A DNA stretch of 64,000 nt from Siphonodentalium dalli (GCA_032622095.1 CP136066.1:101081319-101145318); one strand, 5' to 3'; positions 47,513-59,171 are shown, counted from the stretch's first letter. Numbers and translations: made by a program. The notes: generated by a model not told the origin, from the letters alone.

Positions 47513-49138
47513 AAGTACCAGCCCGTATAAAATGGGAGAATTGCAACCAACAGCTATATGAGGACTATGTAAGATGTCATCTTAAAAGCGGGAAATCACA
47601 GTCACAGTTTGATATGGGTCTAATGATAGAAGATCTCTCAAAAATTCTCAAAACAGCTGCAAAAAAGAGTATTCCGAAGTTTAAAGAGATGGTCAAGGTT
47701 AAGAAGAAGGAACGAGTTTGGTCAGAAGAGATTGCTGCAGCGGTGAAGATGTCTAAGAAAGCATTTTGGGAATGGAAGACGCAGGGGCGACCTAAATCTC
47801 CAACAAATAGATTATTGATGAATAGAAAAAGGACTTCGAGATTGCTGAGGAGTGCTCAAAGACTGGAGGCTGTTAACAATAGAAAGATGATGATTGAAGA
47901 GATTATACAGGCAAAGGGGGGAAACTCGTCACTATTCTTCAAATTAGTGAATAAACAGCGACAAAATAAATCAACAATCACTAAGGAACTATTTGTCAAT
48001 GGAAGGACACTATCATCAAGTGAAGATATCAGAGAGGGATGGGCAGAGTATTTTGCGGGTTTGGCATATCCATTGGAGGATCCTTTATTCAATGATACAT
48101 ATGATAAAGAAGTTGACAGGGACATATTAGCGATTGAATCTCTCTGCAGTGATCAACATATGCCATTACCGACAATCTCTGAAATTGAAGTTGAAAAGAT
48201 AATAAGCAGTTTGAAGAATGGGAAATCAAAAGATCATCTAGGACTTCAAGCAGAGCATATCAAAATGGGAGGGCTGCCGGTCATCAAGTTTTTAACTGAC
48301 TTCATCAATCAATGTTTTGAACAGAAGAAAGTCCCAGATATTTTGAAGATTGGAGTTCTTACACCGGTACATAAGAAAGATGAAAAGATTCTACCAACTA
48401 AGTACAGAGGCATCACAGTCACTCCTATTGTCCTTAAAGTGATTGAAAATATTCTGATCAAAACATCCTCAGAGAAATTAAACCTGACGCAATCCAAGCT
48501 TCAAAAAGGATTTACCAAAGGGGTGTCTGCAACTAATGCAGGTGTAATCATCACAGAAGTACTGAATGAAGCAAAGGAATCAAAGAAACCATTACATCTT
48601 GTTACGCTTGATACTCAGAAAGCTTTTGATGTTGTGCCACATACACATCTGATGAGAAGATTATATCTGGATGAGGTACAGGGAGATGAGTGGCTATTGA
48701 TTAACAACATCTATAAGGACATGGCGACGAGAGTAAAATGGGAGAATGAACTGTCTCATCAATTTGATATACAACAGGGAGTGAGACAAGGAGAAGTCCT
48801 ATCAGCTGTACACTACAAGAGGTTCAACAATCCAATGCTGCTGAATATTGAGCGTCATTACAACGGTGCGAGGAGGACATATACAGATTCCACATACAAC
48901 ATGTGCTGATGATGTAGCACTCTTGTCTCATGATGGGTCGGAAATTAATGCAATGCTGAAGGAGGTGGAAGATTTCTCACGCTTAAATAGATACAAGATA
49001 AATCCGACGAAGAGTGCTGCCTTATCACTAAACATAAAAGATAAGTCTGCGTTGGAGACATTTATGTTTGAAGAAAAACCGATTGTTGCAGAAGATAAGT
49101 TAACACATGTTGGGCTGGAAAGAAATATTGGAGGAAAG
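47513..49138 (+). pseudogene. LINE A ORF2: linker and reverse-transcriptase palm
   Basis: After the LINE B insertion the linker KVPARIKWENCNQQLYEDYV leads to RT motifs: SSLKNGKSKDHLGLQAEHIK (1), TKYRGITVTPIVLKVIENIL (2), LQKGFTKGVSATNAG (2a), LVTLDTQKAFDVV (A), QQGVRQGEVLSAVHYKRFNN (B) and TCADDVALLSHD (C). ADD is intact. A frameshift lies between ~48850 and 48909, because motif C is read in another frame than motif B. The coding then runs to GGKL at the P2 insertion. Confidence 0.87.
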
Positions 49139-49142
49139 TTAA

Positions 49143-49622
49143 AGGTACTCAACCCGTAAAGAGGGTCCCCATCTCAACAGATTCCAACAACAACAATCCG
49201 ATCAGAGGGTCCTATATTACTATTTCTTTGGCTTTGGGGGTAAAAAATATTTGATTCGAGTCGAGGAACCCATCAAACAAAGCTCAGAGTCATTAGATAT
49301 TGATTTTTGAAAATTCTTATGTTCTCGAGATGAGTACTTATAACTGCCGTCAATTTGGTAACATGCTCGAGATTTTACGCCAAAATTCTATTCAAACAGA
49401 CAAGGATGGATAACTCTATAATCAAGTGGGTAATAATAACGAATTTTTTACTATCTTCTGGGCCAGAAAGAATTCCCGATAATGAAAAATAATAGATTTC
49501 TAAAATCGATATCTAACAAATCTGAGCTTTGATGGGTGACTTCCTCGACTCGAATCAAATATTTTTGACCCCCGAAGCCATTGAAATAGTAATTGAGAGG
49601 AGTTTTATCGGGTTGAGTACCT
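49143..49622. mobile_element. P2 MITE, 480 bp, inserted in LINE A with proven TTAA duplication
   Basis: TTAA (49139-49142) then AGGTACTCAACCCGTAAAGA; the end is ATCGGGTTGAGTACCT then TTAA (49623-49626). The 16-bp ends are inverted repeats. The LINE protein is IGGKL before and NVDERIQRGRRT after; with one TTAA the codons read continuously in one frame, so TTAA is the duplicated target. The copy is very like 58693-59171. Confidence 0.96.
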
Positions 49623-49626
49623 TTAA

Positions 49627-50681
49627 ATGTTGATGAGAGAATCCAGAGAGGACGAAGAACTGTTTATGCGCTGATGGGTGCGGGTCTGCATGGAAGAAAT
49701 GGTCTGGCTCCAAATGTATCAATTAATCTATGGAATGTTTATGTGCTTCCAAGAATGCTATACGGGATCGAATGTGTCACATACAGTATGACTGATTTGA
49801 ATTTGCTAGAAATTTATCAGAGAAAGGTGCTGAAGCAGTTGCAGTATTTACCACCCAGGACTCCTAATGCTGCTGTTTATGCTTTGCTTGGCTGTCTACC
49901 GATTGAGGCTGTTATCCACAAGAAGATGTTGTCCCTAGTCTCTAGTATTATCCATAACAAGGGTTCTGTGGAAATCTCCATTGCCGAAAGACAGCTTGCT
50001 ATGAAGAATTTGGACTCTACTAGCTGGTTTGTGACTGTAAGAAAGGTTTTGTGGATGTACGAGTTGCCATCAGTTTTTGAAGTAATGGAAAGCCCACTTG
50101 ATAAGAAGTCCTGGAAGGAGTTGGTAGACAAGAAGGTGCATGAGCTTTGGGAAGGGATGATCAAGGAGGATATGAAGTTGAAATCTTCACTGACGTATTT
50201 GAACCCAGATACAGTACAGATTGGTTCTCCTCATCACTTATGGGTCAGTTTACACTCCAATGTTCATGATGTTAATTTGGCAGCAATAAAAGCAAGACTC
50301 CTGACTGGTACCTATACACTCCAGAGAAATAGATATGTTTACAGTCGGCAAAAGGAGACTTCGGTGTGTCAACTGTGTAAAGATGGAGAAGAAACAAGGG
50401 AGCACTTTCTAACAGCCTGCAGGCATGACCAAATGATTGATGCAAGAGAGAAGGCAATCAGAAAACTGCAATCTATTCTCCCTGACTCTACTCTTACTAA
50501 CATACTGGCAGATTCTAATCTACTAACTCAGCTCATATTGGACTGTGCAATGTCAGTAATAGTGGAGATGATAGACCTACACGTGGATCAGTTGATGTTA
50601 AATTCTATTGAGATGTGGAGCAGACAATATATTGGGAGGCTCCATAGCATCCGCTCCTCAATCATTACCAGATGTCAGTAG
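49627..50681 (+). pseudogene. LINE A ORF2: thumb and C-terminal zinc-knuckle region
   Basis: An uninterrupted frame of ~350 codons runs to TAG. It contains LWNVYVLPRMLYGIECVTYS (the RT thumb, like LPxLLYGxE), LDLLEIYQRKVLKQLQYLPP-type thumb helices, and QKETSVCQLCKDGEETREHF with LTAC, the C-x2-C-x7-H-x4-C block. The long open frame agrees with a fairly recent insertion. Confidence 0.87.
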
Positions 50682-50847
50682 AAGATTCCCATTTCATTAT
50701 TCCAGTTCTTTACCGATCCTAATCATTATATGAAATTCAGATTATATGAAATCAGTGTATATAGAGAATACAAATCAAAGAAATCAAAATTACTCTGACT
50801 CAACCGAATCAGAGGTGCTGCGACAAATAAATGCAGGGATTTACGAA

Positions 50848-50866
50848 GACAAGACAAGACAAGACT
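50848..50866 (+). repeat. LINE A 3' tail, (ACAAG)n
   Basis: GAAGACAAGACAAGACAAGAC marks the likely 3' end of LINE A ~165 bp after the ORF2 stop. CR1-group elements end in short tandem repeats rather than poly(A). Confidence 0.7.
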
Positions 50867-50936
50867 GTTCGTCACGGTGTGGCGCGAAATCTTGACCAAT
50901 CGGAGAACAACTCTAGTTTGTTGATCAACTATGTTC

Positions 50937-51389
50937 AAAGCCTGAGTTTAATGTGCCTGTCATTTGCAGAATAAGGTTCCCACAGGGTGAATTTAGTGAT
51001 GCTGTTCCGCACAGCGGGCTAGCATCTCCAAATTCACCCTCTGTGGAGCTCATTCTGCATAGACTCATTTGCTATGGGAGACATAGACTCAGATTGAAGT
51101 TCCCAAATGATGAATATAGTGATGTACACCCATTGGGAACCTCGATTATGTCATGTGTAGTCTGCCAATTTAGGGATATAGAGAAACTAAACTAAAAAAG
51201 AAATTTAATCTATGTGAATAAGTTCTATAGAAATTTGATAATAAAGATAATTTCTAGAAAAGATGAGGCCTAATCAAAACGAGGTCCCCAGAGGGTGAAT
51301 TTAGTTATGCTAGTCCGCTGTGCTAAATTCTAAATTCACACTCTGGCGACCTCATTCTGCAAATGACAGGCACACTAAACTCACGCTTT
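50937..51389. mobile_element. hAT-like long-TIR MITE (family M), 453 bp
   Basis: The ends AAAGCCTGAGTTTAATGTGC and GCACACTAAACTCACGCTTT are inverted. Inside, GGGTGAATTTAGTGATGCT is mirrored by AATTCACCCTCTGTGGAGC. The flanks are CTATGTTC (50929-50936) and CTATTTAC (51390-51397), a 6/8 match consistent with a worn 8-bp duplication. An ~80-codon frame inside is shared by other copies but changes freely. Confidence 0.82.
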
Positions 51390-51397
51390 CTATTTAC

Positions 51398-52339
51398 TAT
51401 ATTGTAAATGTCACAGACGGGCGCAATGTTAGAAGTTTTGTCAATCTAAACCTGACCAATACTTTAATAAATTTACAGCGAGGGGATTTTTCTAATATAT
51501 CACAATTGAGCCATTTACCTGGCTGAACAACGTTTTAGATAACTACGAGACAGGTTTAGATCGAGAACTTATTATAAATTCAAATGTCAGTTGCTGTTAT
51601 CTATACATACAGTATATACTATATCTATGCTATATATACTGGGAAGAGATAGAGCATCTTTAATGCCGTAACAATGAATTATCTTACCCAGGAATGGACA
51701 TGTCTGTGTCTCCCGTGGAAGATCTGTCTGAAGTCTCAGAAGATTGTCTCGACATGATCACGTGTGAAATTTATTTTTCCTTTTCTATTGTGTTTCAGAA
51801 TGGCCCTCAGTTGCTTCAGATAACAATCTGTTCTGATGTCCATTGTTACGTAATATGTTCATAATCGCGTTAACAACGTGTAGGCGCATTGTAACGCTTA
51901 ACGTAGCCCCCTCCCCCGACTACACCAGTATGTGCTCATTGTATGTTATCGCAATAAAATCATGTATCATAATATGAGGGACGTGCACGTGGTCACATAA
52001 TAGATCTAGCAATTAACGCTATGGTGGGTAGAGCTGAAAAATAATGCATGCCTGTCAAACCATTATCACCAAAACGGACGTGAACAAATTAATCAATCTT
52101 ATTTCTTATTTTATGGTCGATAATCCCCCTGTTGTAATATGCAGGGTGTCAAATCTTTATTTGTAAACACCTACCGTAACAGTACAGCGAAAAATGTCAA
52201 CAAGCGACCGCTGTTTTCCGAAATATCCTTTTTGTCGCTAAATAACAACATAGGCGTGCAATAGCTGACTATAAATTTCACAGCATATCAGGCTATCAGC
52301 AGCTAGAAGCACGAGTTGAAAGCAGCGTTGGAATATATC
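51398..52339. other. No recognised gene or repeat
   Basis: Unassigned sequence. Confidence 0.4.
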
Positions 52340-52780
52340 AAGCCTGATATAGGTTCAGAGTCGTGGCTACATGGGATAAAATATGTCAAAACACCAAATA
52401 ACACCGTCCTGACCAGCGAAATCTTCCCAAGAAATTAACTACGAAGTGTACCGAAATGACTGGCAAAAATCCAGAGAGATCACTGCCATGACATTACTTC
52501 ATCGGGGAGCAAAACATTGAAATTGATACAGACCAATTGAATGAGTCATTGAGAGCCATCACTGAGAAACACAACACGGGCATGACAGGAGACTTCAACT
52601 GGACCAATTAAATACCACACCAGGTTGCCAAGACCACGTCTTCCAACTCAAAGTAATACGACTGTCATATCGGCGAACTGACACGCCAGACACGGGTACA
52701 CAATGAGAGAACCAGAGAGAAGGTCATCTTAGACCTCGTCTTGGTCTCAACCCCATCACCGGTGAAGTAATCTTACAACA
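52340..52780 (+). pseudogene. Very decayed LINE endonuclease fragment
   Basis: In changing frames one can read KPDIGSESWLHG, TVLTSEIFP, NYEVYRNDW and, near 52585, TGDFNWTN-like text. This is the usual order at the start of a LINE endonuclease (PDI...ESWL, ...FP..Y...R.D, GDFNW). Many stops and frame changes make it old. Confidence 0.65.
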
Positions 52781-53956
52781 TTCTAGTCTAGTCTTGGCGA
52801 ATCTCTTGGGTAATGTTTGTTCGCCACCAATGTAGATAAATGCACAATTTTGGCATCTGATTTTGTAAATTTTGCCGTTTGAGTATTCATGCCACCAACA
52901 ATAATACAGATATGTTATTTCTCGAATATGTCTATATATAGTCAGTATCCGAAATCAAATTATATGAAACTTATCGGTTTTCGACGGCGATAGGTTTATA
53001 TGGTTACAATGTGACGTCCTTGCCTAATTTTCATCCGTACAAATAGGTACTACCGACTGTTATACCAACTGAAATAGTTACGACCATTCCAGTCGATGAG
53101 TCCCGGACCAGGTTGATGATCGAATCATCTAAATCCATGCTGGACGTCCCAGAAAACCACTCAACTCAGTAAATAATCCAATCAACCAATCATGACACTC
53201 CAAATTAAAATTCAAATCAATTAAATTATAGTATTACAAAGCATCAAGAGAAATAATCGCCAGCCGTTGTCACAATTAATTTAGTGATTATCATAAGCCT
53301 GTTGATGGTGGGCTGTAAACGGAGGAAGAAATAATAACACCACAAGTCACAACCAATCGACAACTTTGATATCCTAGAATCGATCTGAAAAAGAACCCTG
53401 TTAAGCAACCCAACTTTGCCAATATGCCATGCATGACGGCCATTTTGGTAGCCATCATGGTAGCCATTTTGAAATAATTCGATCGCTCATGCGTTAGTAT
53501 ATTTGCTTCTGATGTGTTGTGGCACGTTCTAAAGTATCGTGTCGAAAATTGGATCAGTGTATACGAAACTGTATAATTTCTTCAAAAATATTAAATAATT
53601 GCGATTTCTGTGCGTTTTTGGCCAATAACACACGGAAAACCGACTCCAAAATTGTCTTCTTGAGAAAATAATTGAAAAGTAGATATTAGTTTATGATATA
53701 TCCAAAAATGGCACTTTTATCCGGCCTGTCGTGATTAGACCCTTCTTGTCACGAAAGGACTAGACGATTGATGGCACACGTTGAACGTGGAGTTCCTTGG
53801 GTGCATACTATAGTAAACGTATATATCGGAAAACGAGCTTGACATTATTCATTCAGTAAGAGTATAATAATGTTATTTAAATTCTATGAATGATATAAAG
53901 ATAAAGCTAATTAAATGCTTTATATTTTATTTTTAAAATAGCTTTAATTTCATGTT
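52781..53956. other. No recognised gene; scattered 'gccatttt' motifs
   Basis: A cluster of GGCCATTTTGGTAGCCATC-type text near 53440-53480 recalls the AAAATGGC motifs at 4500-5400. Otherwise unassigned. Confidence 0.4.
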
Positions 53957-53960
53957 TTAA

Positions 53961-54345
53961 AGCATAATCCGATTTAACACCACTAAATTGATATTTATTT
54001 GGCTTCGGGGGGGGGGGGTTAAAATTATTTGATTTGAGTCGAGGAATCCACCCGTCAAAGCTCAGAGTTATTAGATATCGATTTTGAAATATGTTATTTT
54101 TCATCACGTGGAATATTTGGCGGCTTAGCAATTATTCGACGAACCGACCGACACACTATCGATACCAAATTTCGTTGAACAAAATGTTGATATATAACAC
54201 GTTTTGGTAAATGTTATACTATATTTGACAGTGGTAAATTTATTTTTTGGTAATTAATCGATTCTGATAACTAAAGCATCTTTTGAAGAAATGCTGTTGT
54301 TGTTGTTGTTGGAATGTGATGATACGGGCACCATCGAATCGGATT
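53961..54345. mobile_element. P2 MITE copy, right end worn
   Basis: TTAA (53957-53960) then AGCATAATCCGATTTAACAC; TTTGGCTTCGGG and GATTTGAGTCGAGGAATCCA follow, and the inverted (TTG)n and GGCACCATCGAATCGGATTA lie at the other end. Confidence 0.85.
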
Positions 54346-54681
54346 AACATTCCAGGTGGAGTTATTACTATTTTTTCAAGTTTATATGACAATGTCCGCA
54401 TTTCTATATTCCCACTATGAAAGGTGGTCTCAAATGTGTCTTTTGATCTTCGCTAATTCCACAATTAACATATCACCTAGTGACCTATAGGCCCCTACTA
54501 GCGAACCGGCGGCTAACTAGGCTGGCTCTGACTACAACTTTTAGTGGGTTACATGCATGTGGGATGAATTTTGTCGATAAAAGTTGAAAAAACTTGAATT
54601 ACAAATTATCTTTTTAATTTATTTTATTTTTATTGGCATAGCTTAGCTTATCGCAAAAAAAAAATTGGGTTATAATATTAA

Positions 54682-55277
54682 GGGGGAGACAGTTTTGCAT
54701 AAATCCAACCAAAAATGGCACGAGATTTTCAAAAAAGAATTTTTCGGGATCTATCTGGCGAAAAATCGGAAATTTCACATATCACCATCTTCATTGTATA
54801 TATCGAATTTGATCAATTATTAAGAGACGACAAATATAATGGATTTTAATACACTTTCAAGAGAGGTTGAACATATTATACAAACAAGTTCCATGAGGAT
54901 ACTACGTTTTCAGATTTTTGCAGATTTCGACCAGAAACCAGTCTATTCAACAAGAGATAGCCTATTGAGTGGGCGCCAGTATTGGCAATAAACAGGCACG
55001 AGAGTCGCAAAAAGAATGAGAGTTAGTTGTACTTTTACTTCCATGAACTAGAAATTCAGACAGCTGTAAGTTGTCGAATTTCGCGCGATAGCATGGTTAT
55101 TGTCTTTGTTCACCGAAAAGTTGAAAACGTACTAACCTGACCCTTTCAGCATAAGTGAGGTTATAATATCCATTGGTGGGTCGATGGTTTTTAAATTATA
55201 TTGTGCCACAATAGTCGCCTGCATGTATACGGTACCAATTTTCACAAAGGAATTCATGACAGATTTTGACTAAAATC

Positions 55278-55308
<31 letters not shown>

Positions 55309-55401
55309 GGGTTTAATGTCGTTTTAGCAACAAAGCCATATATCACGACGAAAAATTCATTTTGAAACAGAGGTAATTTTAGCAAAACGTACGTCTGACC
55401 C
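54682..55401. mobile_element. TTAA-flanked MITE P6, second copy (720 bp) carrying a LINE tail
   Basis: TTAA (54678-54681) then GGGGGAGACAGTTTTGCATA; ACGTACGTCTGACCC then TTAA (55402-55405). Sequence parallels 31612-32565. At 55283-55355 it carries (TTGA)n and GGGTTTAATGTCGTTTTAGC, which in reverse is a typical LINE 3' tail. Confidence 0.87.
55283..55355 (-). repeat. LINE 3' tail with (AATC)n
   Basis: Read on the - strand: ATATATGGCTTTGTTGCTAA, AACGACATTAAACCCC, then AATCAATCAATCAATC. This is the common LINE tail form in molluscs (…CGTTAAAC…CAATCAATC). It lies inside the P6 copy. Confidence 0.6.
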
Positions 55402-55442
55402 TTAATGGCAATAAACGGAATTAAAATTCTCAATTTTATTAA

Positions 55443-55815
55443 AGAGGCATAATCCGAATTAACGCTCCCAAATGACTTTTTTTTGGCTTCGGCAGGCTTC
55501 GGGGGTAAAAAATATTTGATTCGAGTCGAGGCCGGAACCCATCCATCAAAGCTCAGATTGATCAGATATCGATTTTTGAAGTTTGTTATTTCTCGAGATG
55601 TGCACTTATTTGTGGCCCAGAAAAAAGTTGCCAAACCGACGGTCTCGGACAAAATTGCGGACGAAGAGGATAACTCTAAAACCAAGTGGTAATATGGCCA
55701 AATTTCGTGATACTAAAGTGATTACTACGACCATATATTTCGTTGAACAAAATGTTGATAAATAGTTAACACTTTTTTGGGAAATTTGATACCATAGTTG
55801 ACAGTGGTTAGCATT
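55443..55815. mobile_element. P2 MITE copy, right end missing
   Basis: TTAA (55439-55442) then AGAGGCATAATCCGAATTAA; TTTGGCTTCGGCAGGCTTCG (a small local duplication), GATTCGAGTCGAGG and CAAAATGTTGATAAATAG follow. It starts 37 bp after the P6 copy. Confidence 0.83.
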
Positions 55816-56165
55816 AGTTTGTAACTGTTTGTTGCAATTAATATATAAATCTTTATTGCCTCCAGTATTGAAGATTTAACAAAAGACATAGGGTACAGGA
55901 ATGTAACATAAATACAGTTAGCAATCAAGAAGTAATGAAAAGACAGACAAGAGAACAAACTACCGAGGAAAAGAATATTATTCTAATTGTATGTACATGA
56001 TCACGAGCTTACATATCACATCAGCAGACAACACACACTCTCTCGACCACACCCGTACGCATATACAATATAACACATTACGCAGACACGCACACAACCG
56101 TACATACATACGTTAGGATGCACTGTCACCACGGCACTCCATAAGCAGGTGCATACAATTACAAA
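55816..56165. other. No recognised gene; CA-rich segment
   Basis: Unassigned, with ACACACACTCTCTCGACC and similar simple text near 56030-56100. Confidence 0.4.
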
Positions 56166-56169
56166 AGGA

Positions 56170-56525
56170 ACTCTAGTTACTATTTCCTTGGCTTCGGGTG
56201 ACAAAAATATTTGATTCGAGTCGAGGAAGCCACCCATCAAAGCTCAGATTTATTAGATATCGATTTTAGAAATCTATTATTTTTCATTATCGGGAATACT
56301 TTCTGTCCCAGAAGTTTTCCGAAAAAGCCGACCGACATACTAAATTCCATTGAACAAAATGTTGCTATACAACACATTTTGGGCAATTATATACGATAGT
56401 TCATAGTCGTTAGCATTATTTTTGGATAATTAATCGATTCTGATGACTAAAGTGACCTTTGATAAAATTTTGTTGTTGTTGGAATCTGTTGAGATGGGGA
56501 CCCTCTGATCGGATTGAGTACTCGG
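56170..56525. mobile_element. P2 MITE copy, both TTAA ends lost
   Basis: CTATTTCCTTGGCTTCGGGT, GATTCGAGTCGAGGAAGCCA and, at the right, GTTGTTGTTGGAATCTGTTG and GGGGACCCTCTGATCGGATT. Confidence 0.83.
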
Positions 56526-57916
56526 AATACCGCTTTTAGTTGGTCCCCAAAATAAATAAGCTGTCACATGATCGATCATGTGATGTGATGTTTACAATTA
56601 ATGCAAAATGGTCGTTTGACAGTGTTGAATATGAAGAAAGCACCTCCATTTATTTCATGTTAGGGTGGTATAATAATTGATAGTGATATCGGCAATGTAT
56701 GGGATTAATCACATCACTCATAGGCGCAGCCAATGTTGAGGGCAGTAAACATATAATGTCTACCGGATCAGTGTCTGTATTAATCCTGATGACAGTGATG
56801 TCTAAATTATAATTTCTAGTCATGTTTCTACTGAACGATGTAGCCTGCCTGTATCGGGCTGAACTTCGGTTTGCAGGAAGGCATCCTTAATAATTGTATC
56901 GAACATTCACTACATGCAGTATTATATGATAGGCCTTTTATTATCAAAGGGCGATGTGTAAATCATAGGCGATATTGATAGGCATAAAATGCCATAATTA
57001 TCACAGTTTACTTGCATCGAACACAATCAAAGGTTCAAACAGATTAATTAAGTTTCTCGTCATTATCATGCGTTTATCCTAAATAGGCATATCATTTCAT
57101 GATGATTTACATGATCCTTCGCATGGTCCAAAATCCCCTTAACACCATGCCAGGGTCGTTCTATATGGCTTGCATTATATGTATTTTTAACATTTTGAGT
57201 GCCGGCTCCCATTAATTACATGCAAAAAGTATGAAATAACTCGTAGTTAGTTGGCACTCATCGTGTTAATGATATGCATACTTTAGGCTCCAGAGAACTG
57301 CTTTATTCATAACTTTTTGCTCCTGAGATTTGCATGGACATTCCCATTCAAAATTAGTCACTTGATCTCCCCCTTAAAAAAAGTATAATTTTAATAAAAT
57401 TTTCTGTCAGTCAACACGCCCAAGTCAGTTTCACTCTGCCATCTTAAAACTTATTATATCAAGATAAAATGAAACAAACATTATGCTTGGCTACTCAAAA
57501 TGGAGTCACTGAACGGTACTATATGTGTAAACTAATATGCCTTTAATAGAATTTCAGTGGTTAGAACACAGTAATCGATGCGTAAAACTGTACTGTAGGA
57601 TACCAATGCATGTATTGACCGCAATCTCCTTTCCGGAGCATATTTCTTCTTCTCTTAATGGCAGTTGAGTCACATTTGACAAAAGTTTTCTCCTAAATGG
57701 ATGCTAACGGTTCATCCAATGGGAAAAGATGCTATAACCATGTGTTCTTAACCTTCATAAATAAACTCCAGGTAAATTTATATGCAGAAGCCATACTTTT
57801 CTCTTACATACGGAACTATGTAATTTTGATAGGAATTTCAATTCATCTCCAAAAAGTGTTAATCAAATGGCCTGTCTTAAACCGCCCTGATGCTGTTGTA
57901 TTATTAGTTGGGCATT
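56526..57916. other. No recognised gene or repeat
   Basis: One of the few stretches here without a recognised mobile element. Short open frames (for example 57697-57975) have no recognisable domain. Confidence 0.4.
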
Positions 57917-57999
57917 ACATCAAGATTCACAGAAACACCTCTGGTACAAATCATTTAATTAGTTGTAATAGTTGAAGGGGTTTCTGTGAAGCTTGATGT
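57917..57999. ncRNA. miRNA-precursor-sized hairpin, unassigned
   Basis: The arms ACATCAAGATTCACAGAAAC and GTTTCTGTGAAGCTTGATGT pair for ~27 bp with two mismatches (including CCT/AGG) around a ~35-nt loop. The ~83-nt length and single mismatched stem fit a pre-miRNA. They also fit a short MITE. I do not recognise the arm as a known miRNA. Confidence 0.3.
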
Positions 58000-58451
58000 G
58001 GGTTCTAACAAATGAAAGTCGCTTCTTCAAGTTGTTGCGATATTTCATTGATGTGTTGAACTGACGAAGCGCATGTAATTTACATTACAAATTTATATTG
58101 ATTTTGCTACATTAGCTCAAATGAGCTATTTACATGTAATAGTAGCTAACTTGGCATCTGTCCCCAATTCAGCTTTATATAATTGGAATGCAGCAATAAA
58201 TACTGTTATTATTACACATCTGGAGTTCATTGATCATCTCAGTTTCTACCCTGTTGTACACGTAGCTGTCCCATGTGCTACACATACATACTTTTATACC
58301 CAAGGTATCATGTGCATGCTGCTAAAGAACCTTACTATATGCAAGAAATAAACAGCCCAGCATAATTTAAAACCAAAACTCCTGCATGAGACCACAGCGG
58401 AAATGAAGCCCAGTCTTGTCAGGGTCACCCCTCATTAATCCTGAATACCAG
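58000..58451. other. No recognised gene
   Basis: The phrase AATCCTGAATACCAGTTAA near 58437 recurs at ~61178, hinting at another diffuse repeat. Confidence 0.4.
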
Positions 58452-58455
58452 TTAA

Positions 58456-58688
58456 CTCTTTCTGGTCTAAATGGATTATCCCACTCAGCTATAGAAGTAT
58501 ATATTGGAATGGTCTATTATTCATTTGGAGGGGTGTTCAGGAAAAATTAGCAGACGACATATACAAAATGTAGACAAAAATATATACATTTGCAGATTAG
58601 TTCATATTCATTTGTGGGAAATGTTCAGATAATGAATAATTCAACAAACCTAAGTGAACTACTCAATGAGTATTTTGTAAAGAAAAGG
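58456..58688. mobile_element. P5 MITE copy (inverted), TTAA at both ends, joined to P2
   Basis: TTAA (58452-58455) then CTCTTTCTGGTCTAAATGGA; AATGAGTATTTTGTAAAGAA and AAGG end before TTAA (58689-58692). That right TTAA is also the left TTAA of the following P2 element. Confidence 0.88.
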
Positions 58689-58692
58689 TTAA

Positions 58693-59171
58693 AGGTATTT
58701 AATCCGATCATAGGGTCCCCATCTCAACAGATTACAACAACAACAATCCGATCAGAGGGTCCTATATTACTATTTCTTTGGCTTTGGGGGTAAAAAATAT
58801 TTGATTCAAGTCATGGAACCCATCAAACAAAGCTCAAGTTATTAGATATTGATTTTTGAAATTTGTTATTTTCTCGAGATGAGTACTAATAATTGCATTC
58901 AATTTCGTAATCTGCTCGAGATGTGTACACCAAAACACTATTCAAACAGACAAGGATGGATAACTCTAAAATCAAGTGGTAATAATAACGCAATTTTGAC
59001 TGTGTTCTGGGCCAGAAAGTATTCCTGATAATGAAAAATAATTGATTTCTAAAATCGATATCAAACAAATCTGAGCTTTGATGGGTGACTTCCTCGACTC
59101 GAATCAAATATTTTTGACCCCCGAAGCCATTGAAATAGTAATTGAGAGGAGATTTATCGGATTGAGTACCT
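58693..59171. mobile_element. P2 MITE, 479 bp, complete
   Basis: Starts AGGTATTTAATCCGATCATA and ends ATCGGATTGAGTACCT before TTAA (59172-59175). Nearly colinear with 49143-49622, the two best copies in the window. Confidence 0.92.

Larger units (their letters stand above)
41465..50866 (+). mobile_element. LINE A: nearly full-length CR1-group non-LTR retrotransposon with two nested insertions
   Basis: In order: a 5' leader, ORF1 with a PHD finger (42104-43585 and a shifted continuation), ORF2 endonuclease (44560-45177), RT (47513-49138, then 49627-50681) and a 3' end with GACAAGACAAGACAAGAC (50848-50866), a short-repeat tail. A second LINE (45178-47512) and a P2 MITE (49143-49622) are inserted in ORF2. 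Without them the element is ~6.5 kb, a normal full length. The 5' edge is a guess. The long open frames suggest it is fairly young, though broken by frameshifts, one internal stop and the insertions. PHD-type ORF1 proteins are known in CR1-group LINEs. Confidence 0.88.

Noticed and set aside
57697-57975. 92-codon + strand frame
   Set aside because: No homology recognised; its end overlaps the hairpin at 57917-57999.
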